Assembly: GCA_030158115.1 (NCBI GenBank)
Contig: JAOATK010000006.1
Coordinates: 27,914-91,913 of the forward strand
Reading direction: 5' to 3'
DNA length: 64,000 bases
DNA from: Legionella sp.
GTDB lineage: Bacteria; Pseudomonadota; Gammaproteobacteria; Legionellales; Legionellaceae
The notes beneath the pieces were generated by a model. The model did not search any database and had not been told where the DNA came from. It saw only the letters and a list, made by a program, of their open reading frames with translations. This document shows, piece by piece, positions 58,939 to 64,000 of this stretch (position 1 is the first letter of the stretch; each line of letters begins with the position of its first letter). The position numbers were made by a program, and so were the translations under genes.

Positions 58939-59568
58939 ATGTCAGGCTATTCAGAGAACATAATTCGCAATGCCAGTGGATTGGTGCCAATGGTGATTGA
59001 GCAGACTTCACGTGGTGAGCGCTCATATGATATTTACTCTAGATTATTGAAAGAGCGCATCATCTTTTTGTTAGGTGAAGTTGAAGATCATATGGCTAAT
59101 TTAGTGGTTGCTCAATTATTGTTTCTTGAATCTGAAAATCCTGAAAAAGATATCTCTCTATACATCAACTCTCCTGGTGGGGTAGTTACTGCAGGTTTAG
59201 CAATTTATGACACCATGCAGTTTATCAAACCAGATGTGAGTACATTATGCATTGGGCAAGCAGCTAGTGCTGCTGCCTTATTGTTATGCGCCGGTGCTGA
59301 CGGCAAAAGATTTTGTTTACCTAATTCTCGAGTAATGATTCATCAGCCTTTAGGTGGATACAGAGGCCAAGCAACTGATATCGAAATACATGCGCGCGAA
59401 ACTCTAGCGGTAAGGTCACGACTAAATAGCATTATGGCGCATCACACTAAAAAGACTCCTGAGCAGATTATGCTTGATACAGAGCGTGATAATTTTATGA
59501 GTGCAACCCAAGCTGCTGAATACGGCCTTATTGATAAAGTAATTTACGATAGAGAATTAGTAGCTTAA
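58939..59568 (+). CDS. clpP: ATP-dependent Clp protease, proteolytic subunit
   Basis: ClpP forms the 14-subunit serine protease chamber. The 209-residue protein shows [32 protein letters not shown] with the catalytic Ser, and [12 protein letters not shown] with the His; the Asp lies in [15 protein letters not shown] precedes the ATG, and only four bases part it from tig. Confidence 0.98.
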   Translation: MSGYSENIIRNASGLVPMVIEQTSRGERSYDIYSRLLKERIIFLLGEVEDHMANLVVAQLLFLESENPEKDISLYINSPGGVVTAGLAIYDTMQFIKPDVSTLCIGQAASAAALLLCAGADGKRFCLPNSRVMIHQPLGGYRGQATDIEIHARETLAVRSRLNSIMAHHTKKTPEQIMLDTERDNFMSATQAAEYGLIDKVIYDRELVA

Positions 59569-59582
59569 GAAGGGGTTTGGAT

Positions 59583-60857
59583 ATGAGTAAATCTGGTAGT
59601 GGAAGTGAAGATAAAGTTCTTTATTGTTCATTTTGTGGCAAGAGCCAGCATGAAGTAAAGAAATTAATAGCTGGCCCTTCCGTATTTGTATGCGACGAGT
59701 GTGTTGAGTTATGTAATGATATTATTCGTGAAGAAGCTCATGAAGCACCAGAGGAAGCAGAAGTCGTCCTTCCCTCACCTAAAGAAATTGCTACCTTTCT
59801 TGATGAGTATGTGATTGGTCAACCGCATGCAAAAAAAGTATTGTCTGTGGCTGTATATAATCACTATAAAAGATTACAACACAAGAGCGAGGATGGCGTT
59901 GAACTAGGTAAAAGTAATGTGTTGCTTATTGGGCCAACAGGAAGTGGTAAAACTCTTTTAGCTCAAACATTAGCTCGCATATTAAATGTTCCTTTTGCTA
60001 TGGCTGATGCAACCACACTTACTGAAGCAGGTTATGTGGGTGAAGACGTTGAAAATATTATTCAAAAACTGCTGCAAAAATGTGACTATGATGTAGATAA
60101 AGCACAACAAGGCATTGTATACATCGATGAAATCGACAAAATTTCACGCAAATCAGATAATCCTTCAATCACTCGAGATGTTTCAGGAGAGGGTGTTCAG
60201 CAAGCGTTGTTAAAACTAATTGAAGGTACTGTGGCGTCAGTTCCTCCTCAAGGCGGTCGAAAACATCCACAACAAGAATTTTTGCAAGTTGATACTTCAA
60301 ATATTTTATTTATTTGTGGTGGTGCGTTTGCAGGTCTTGAGAAAGTTATCGCTGCACGCAGTGATAAATCAGGTATTGGTTTTTCAGCTCAATTAAAAAA
60401 TAAAAAAGATAATCATAATGAGATCTCTAAGGTATTAAACCAGCTTGAGTCTGATGACTTAATTAAATATGGATTAATTCCAGAATTTGTTGGTAGATTG
60501 CCTGTAGTAACTACCTTACAGGAATTAGATCAAGCTGCGCTGGTTAATATTCTTACGAATCCTAAAAATGCTTTAACGAAACAGTTCCATTCTTTATTTA
60601 AGATGGAAGGGGTTGAGTTAGAGTTTCGGGAAGAGGCTTTAGTGGCTATTGCTAAAAAAGCCTTGGAAAGAAAAATGGGTGCAAGAGGTTTGCGTGCCAT
60701 ACTTGAAAATCTTCTTTTAGATACAATGTACGAATTGCCCTCTCTAGAAGGCGTAAGTAAAATTGTGATTGATGAAAATACGGTTATGAACCTATCTAAG
60801 CCAATATTTATTTACGAAGAAGAAGAGCTTAAAACTGCCTCTGGCGATCAAGAGTAA
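59583..60857 (+). CDS. clpX: ATP-dependent Clp protease, ATPase subunit ClpX
   Basis: ClpX unfolds proteins for ClpP. The 424-residue protein has the zinc-binding [14 protein letters not shown]...CDEC, Walker [12 protein letters not shown], the [12 protein letters not shown] pore-1 segment, Walker [11 protein letters not shown] and sensor-2 [11 protein letters not shown]. The IGF loop for ClpP docking is present as SGIGFSAQ. The ATG at 59583 is preferred to a TTG two codons earlier. Confidence 0.98.
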   Translation: MSKSGSGSEDKVLYCSFCGKSQHEVKKLIAGPSVFVCDECVELCNDIIREEAHEAPEEAEVVLPSPKEIATFLDEYVIGQPHAKKVLSVAVYNHYKRLQHKSEDGVELGKSNVLLIGPTGSGKTLLAQTLARILNVPFAMADATTLTEAGYVGEDVENIIQKLLQKCDYDVDKAQQGIVYIDEIDKISRKSDNPSITRDVSGEGVQQALLKLIEGTVASVPPQGGRKHPQQEFLQVDTSNILFICGGAFAGLEKVIAARSDKSGIGFSAQLKNKKDNHNEISKVLNQLESDDLIKYGLIPEFVGRLPVVTTLQELDQAALVNILTNPKNALTKQFHSLFKMEGVELEFREEALVAIAKKALERKMGARGLRAILENLLLDTMYELPSLEGVSKIVIDENTVMNLSKPIFIYEEEELKTASGDQE

Positions 60858-60872
60858 TTCTTTAGTTTTGTC

Positions 60873-60912
60873 GGTAATGTAAACGCTTATTTATGTGAGC
60901 GTTTGCGTTACC
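60873..60912 (+). terminator. 15-bp hairpin after clpX
   Basis: GGTAATGTAAACGCT pairs with AGCGTTTGCGTTACC (two G-T pairs) around a ten-base loop. It lies just past clpX, with no clear T-run; it may slow or end transcription. The following stretch to 61066 holds possible lon promoter boxes (TATACT at 60995, TATAAT at 61031) with weak -35 hexamers. Confidence 0.55.
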
Positions 60913-61066
60913 AAATATATCAGTCATATCTACTCCTTCAAAAAGTTTCCTCGCAATTTAGCCTCATTCACTTTGTTCATTTCTCTAATATAGGTATACT
61001 CAGTTTTGAGTTGTAAAAATTGTTGTAAATTATAATGATAGCTTCTTGTTTGAATAAGGGTTCGTT

Positions 61067-63508
61067 ATGTCTATTGAAAATAAAGTGACGCCTGTTGAGA
61101 GTGAAAAAACATCAATGATTCCAGTATTACCATTACGTGATGTCGTGGTTTATCCGCATATGGTTATCCCACTCTTTGTTGGTCGGGGCAAATCAATTAA
61201 GGCCCTTGAAGTGGCTATGCTTGAGAGCAAACAAATTTTCTTAGTTGCTCAAAAAAAATCATCTCACGATGATCCCTCCGCAGCTGATATTTATCAAGTA
61301 GGTACTTTATCTAGCGTTTTACAACTTTTAAAGTTGCCTGATGGCACTGTCAAAGTGTTAGTCGAGGGAGACAGACGTGCCCGAGCAACAGAATATAGAC
61401 AAGATAGGGGCTATTTAGAGGCATCATTAGAAAATATAGAGGAAGTAACTGGCGTTACCAATGATCCAGAAATCGATATCTTAATGCGATCACTGATGTC
61501 GCAATTTGAGCAATATATTAAATTAAATAAAAAAATTCCTCCGGAAGTTTTATCTCCTTTAGCAGGTATAGAAGAACCTGGTCGTTTAGCCGATACAATA
61601 GCTGCTCACTTAACATTAAAAATTGATGACAAACAAGAGCTATTAGAAACATTAGATGTTGGAGTACGACTCGAACGTTTGATGGCTGCAATAGAAACTG
61701 AAATTGATTTGTTACAAGTTGAAAAGCGCGTAAGAGGACGTGTTAAACGTCAAATGGAAAAAAGTCAACGTGAGTATTATCTCAACGAACAAATGAAAGC
61801 TATTCAAAAAGAATTGGGCGAGCTGGGTGAGGAAGGCAATGAAATTGATCAGCTTGAAAGTTCGATTAATAAAGCAGGCATGCCAAAAGAGGCTAAGGAA
61901 AAGGCTTTAGCCGAGCTTCATAAATTAAAAATGATGTCACCTATGTCAGCTGAGGCCACAGTCATTCGCAACTATCTGGATTGGATGCTTCTCGTTCCAT
62001 GGAAAAAAAGAAGTAAAATTCAGTTTGATTTGAAAAAAGCAGAAAAATTATTAGATAAAGAACACCATGGATTAGAACGTGTTAAAGAGCGTATTATTGA
62101 ATACCTCGCAGTGCAACAACGTGTAAAGCGTCTGAAAGGGCCGATATTATGCTTGGTTGGTCCCCCAGGAGTAGGTAAAACTTCATTAGGACAATCTATA
62201 GCAAACGCGACTGGCCGAACATTTATTCGTATAGCTTTGGGTGGTGTTCGAGATGAAGCGGAAATTCGTGGGCACAGAAGAACTTACATAGGCTCCATGC
62301 CAGGTAAGATTATTCAAAAATTAGCTAAGGCTGGTGTTAAAAATCCACTAATTATGCTCGATGAAGTCGATAAAATGGCTATGGATTTTCGTGGTGACCC
62401 AGCATCTGCTTTACTTGAAGTCTTAGATCCAGAGCAAAATCATACTTTTAGCGACCATTATCTTGAAGTAGATTATGATTTAAGTGATGTCATGTTTATT
62501 GCCACAGCGAATTCTTTAGAAATACCTCCAGCACTATTAGATAGAATGGAAGTCCTACGCTTGGCAGGTTATACCGAAGATGAAAAAGTACATATTGCAG
62601 AAGAATATTTACTCCCTAAACAAATTACTCTTAATGGGTTAAATAATGAAGAAGTTCATGTAAGTGAAGGGGCTATTCGGCAGATTATTCGGCATTATAC
62701 TCGTGAAGCAGGAGTTCGTAATTTAGAACGTGATATTGCTAGCATCTGTAGAAAAGTAGTTAAAGAAATTCTATCTAGTAAAAAAGTTAAAAAATCCATT
62801 GTGACTCAAACTAATATTGAAAAATATTTGGGAGTTAAGAAATTTCGTTATGGCTTAGCAGAAGAGTTTGATCAAATAGGGCAGGTCACAGGGCTTGCTT
62901 GGACAAGTGTTGGTGGGGAATTGCTAACTATTGAAGCCTCCATGATGCCGGGTAAAGGTAAGGTCACACATACTGGGCAACTAGGTGAGGTAATGCAAGA
63001 ATCTATACATGCTGCGATGACAGTTGTGCGTAGCCGGGCTAAAAGCCTAGGTTTACCAGATGATTTTTATGAAAAAAATGATTTCCACATTCATGTTCCT
63101 GAAGGTGCAACACCCAAAGATGGACCAAGTGCTGGAATAGGGATGTGTACAGTCTTGGTTTCTATAGTCACAAAAATACCTGTTAAAGCAGATGTGGCGA
63201 TGACAGGTGAAATTACCTTAAGAGGACAGGTTTTGCCAATCGGGGGTTTAAAAGAAAAGTTATTAGCAGCTCATCGGGGAGGTATTAAACATATTATTAT
63301 TCCCGAAGAGAATGTGAAGGACCTGGAAGAAATCCCTGATAATGTACTACGTAAGCTCATAGTACACCCTGTTAAGACGATAGAAGAGGTTTTAAGACTG
63401 GCATTACAACGCAATCCATGGCTAGATGATTCAATAAATGTACAACCTGATAAGATAGCGGGTAAGCAATCAAAAAAAATTAAAAATAATGATTTACATA
63501 CCCATTAA
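61067..63508 (+). CDS. lon: ATP-dependent Lon protease
   Basis: An 813-residue protease that clears damaged and regulatory proteins. It has the LAN N-domain (SMIPVLPLRDVVVYPHMVIPLFVGR), Walker A GPPGVGKTS, VDKMAMDFRGDPASALLEVLDP and the catalytic Ser in PKDGPSAGIGM, with Lys in the GLKEKLLAAH region. AAGGG precedes the ATG. Heat-shock control is expected for the family, but no clear sigma-32 box was seen. Confidence 0.98.
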   Translation: MSIENKVTPVESEKTSMIPVLPLRDVVVYPHMVIPLFVGRGKSIKALEVAMLESKQIFLVAQKKSSHDDPSAADIYQVGTLSSVLQLLKLPDGTVKVLVEGDRRARATEYRQDRGYLEASLENIEEVTGVTNDPEIDILMRSLMSQFEQYIKLNKKIPPEVLSPLAGIEEPGRLADTIAAHLTLKIDDKQELLETLDVGVRLERLMAAIETEIDLLQVEKRVRGRVKRQMEKSQREYYLNEQMKAIQKELGELGEEGNEIDQLESSINKAGMPKEAKEKALAELHKLKMMSPMSAEATVIRNYLDWMLLVPWKKRSKIQFDLKKAEKLLDKEHHGLERVKERIIEYLAVQQRVKRLKGPILCLVGPPGVGKTSLGQSIANATGRTFIRIALGGVRDEAEIRGHRRTYIGSMPGKIIQKLAKAGVKNPLIMLDEVDKMAMDFRGDPASALLEVLDPEQNHTFSDHYLEVDYDLSDVMFIATANSLEIPPALLDRMEVLRLAGYTEDEKVHIAEEYLLPKQITLNGLNNEEVHVSEGAIRQIIRHYTREAGVRNLERDIASICRKVVKEILSSKKVKKSIVTQTNIEKYLGVKKFRYGLAEEFDQIGQVTGLAWTSVGGELLTIEASMMPGKGKVTHTGQLGEVMQESIHAAMTVVRSRAKSLGLPDDFYEKNDFHIHVPEGATPKDGPSAGIGMCTVLVSIVTKIPVKADVAMTGEITLRGQVLPIGGLKEKLLAAHRGGIKHIIIPEENVKDLEEIPDNVLRKLIVHPVKTIEEVLRLALQRNPWLDDSINVQPDKIAGKQSKKIKNNDLHTH

Positions 63509-63530
63509 TTAAGGTTATATTTCGTTTCGT

Positions 63531-63549
63531 AGCCCGCCACTAGCGGGCT
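63531..63549 (+). terminator. Hairpin after lon
   Basis: AGCCCGC and GCGGGCT form a 7-bp GC-rich stem around five bases, followed by TCTGC. A short stem without a real T-run, so termination is likely but incomplete. A possible hupB promoter (TTGATT at 63568, TTAAAT at 63591) follows. Confidence 0.55.
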
Positions 63550-63639
63550 TCTGCAAGGAAGTGCTACTTGATTGGTAGATCTAGTTTAGATTAAATTAGA
63601 TTAACTTAAAGTGTGAACATTAACTGTATAGGGGAAGCA

Positions 63640-63918
63640 ATGAATAAGAGCGAATTAGTTGATGCTATAGCAAGTGGTTCAGGTTTAACTAAAGCTGATG
63701 CCAGCAGAGTGCTTGAGACTTTTACTAGCACTATTACAGATGCTTTAAAAGGTGGTGATCAAGTTGTAATACCTGGTTTTGGATCTTTTTCAACAGGTAA
63801 TCGTTCAGCACGTACAGGTAGAAACCCACAAACTGGGAAAGTTATTCAGATTAAGGCATCACGTGTTGCCAAGTTCAAAGCAGGTAAAAACCTGAAAGAA
63901 GCTGTACAAGAAGCTTAA
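63640..63918 (+). CDS. hupB: DNA-binding protein HU-beta
   Basis: A small nucleoid protein. The ATG at 63640 with GGGGAAG upstream gives 92 residues: MNKSELVDAIASGSGLTKADASR, then the DNA-intercalating arm GFGSFSTGNRSARTGRNPQTGK, ending KFKAGKNLKEAVQEA. It has the usual length of HU. The gene is next to lon, as in E. coli and many relatives. Confidence 0.97.
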   Translation: MNKSELVDAIASGSGLTKADASRVLETFTSTITDALKGGDQVVIPGFGSFSTGNRSARTGRNPQTGKVIQIKASRVAKFKAGKNLKEAVQEA

Positions 63919-63925
63919 GTTTTCA

Positions 63926-64000
63926 GGGTGCTTAGCTCAGCTGGGAGAGCATCGCCCTTACAAGGCGAGGGTCGTAGGTTCGATCCCTACAGCACCCACC
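63926..64000 (+). tRNA. tRNA-Val (TAC), lacks its last base at the window edge
   Basis: Acceptor GGGTGCT/AGCACCC, anticodon stem TCGCC/GGCGA with loop CTTACAA giving TAC, T-arm GTAGG/CCTAC with TTCGATC. The sequence ends at ACC; the final A would be base 64001. Confidence 0.95.

Overview
The window reads as a chromosomal segment of a low-GC gamma-proteobacterium of the Legionella group, probably not L. pneumophila itself. Pointers are the type II secretion pair gspL/gspM, a secreted CD39-type NTPDase, a BspA-type leucine-rich-repeat protein, several orphan proteins with effector-like ends, and many palindromic intergenic repeats. Assignments come from reading translated sequence by eye; no database search was run.

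Layout. 1-16.5 kb is mostly housekeeping: 3' end of nadD, an amino-acid permease, small secreted or membrane proteins, yajQ, a BepA-like M48 protease, then ribD - ribBA - pyrG - kdsA, glpK, fabI, udk, a rhodanese protein, and gshA-gshB. 16.6-28.5 kb carries cell-envelope and host-facing genes: mlaA, a beta-barrel protein, a Cys-rich secreted protein, a two-gene operon of an MMPL/RND exporter followed by a one-module NRPS (A-T-C), epmC, an orphan 315-residue protein, a secreted NTPDase, an EamA transporter and a 44-residue lipoprotein. 28.6-32.4 kb holds roxA, a KefC-type antiporter and ychJ. 32.6-39.1 kb is the most accessory stretch: kdoO, a duplicated pair of small acidic/basic proteins around a large LRR protein, further orphans, and a 175-bp palindromic element.

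39.2-51.8 kb returns to core genes: corA, tRNA-Ala and two identical tRNA-Glu genes, dgt, a SPOR lipoprotein, mltB-gspL-gspM, lepA, lepB, rnc and an ABC-F ATPase. 51.8-57 kb has an orphan tyrosine recombinase and a 1280-residue protein with a nucleotidyltransferase-like active site. 57.1-64 kb is tRNA-Pro/Arg/His/Leu, then tig-clpP-clpX-lon-hupB, and tRNA-Val running off the end.

Genes working together: ribD and ribBA (riboflavin); gshA and gshB (glutathione); gspL and gspM (inner-membrane platform of type II secretion, which could export NTPDase-type signal-peptide proteins); tig, clpP, clpX and lon (folding and proteolysis). The least described candidate system is the MMPL-NRPS operon, whose adenylation pocket reads by hand as close to the asparagine code. 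The 33.5-37.9 kb orphan cluster and the 1280-residue protein are the best candidates for undescribed secreted effectors.
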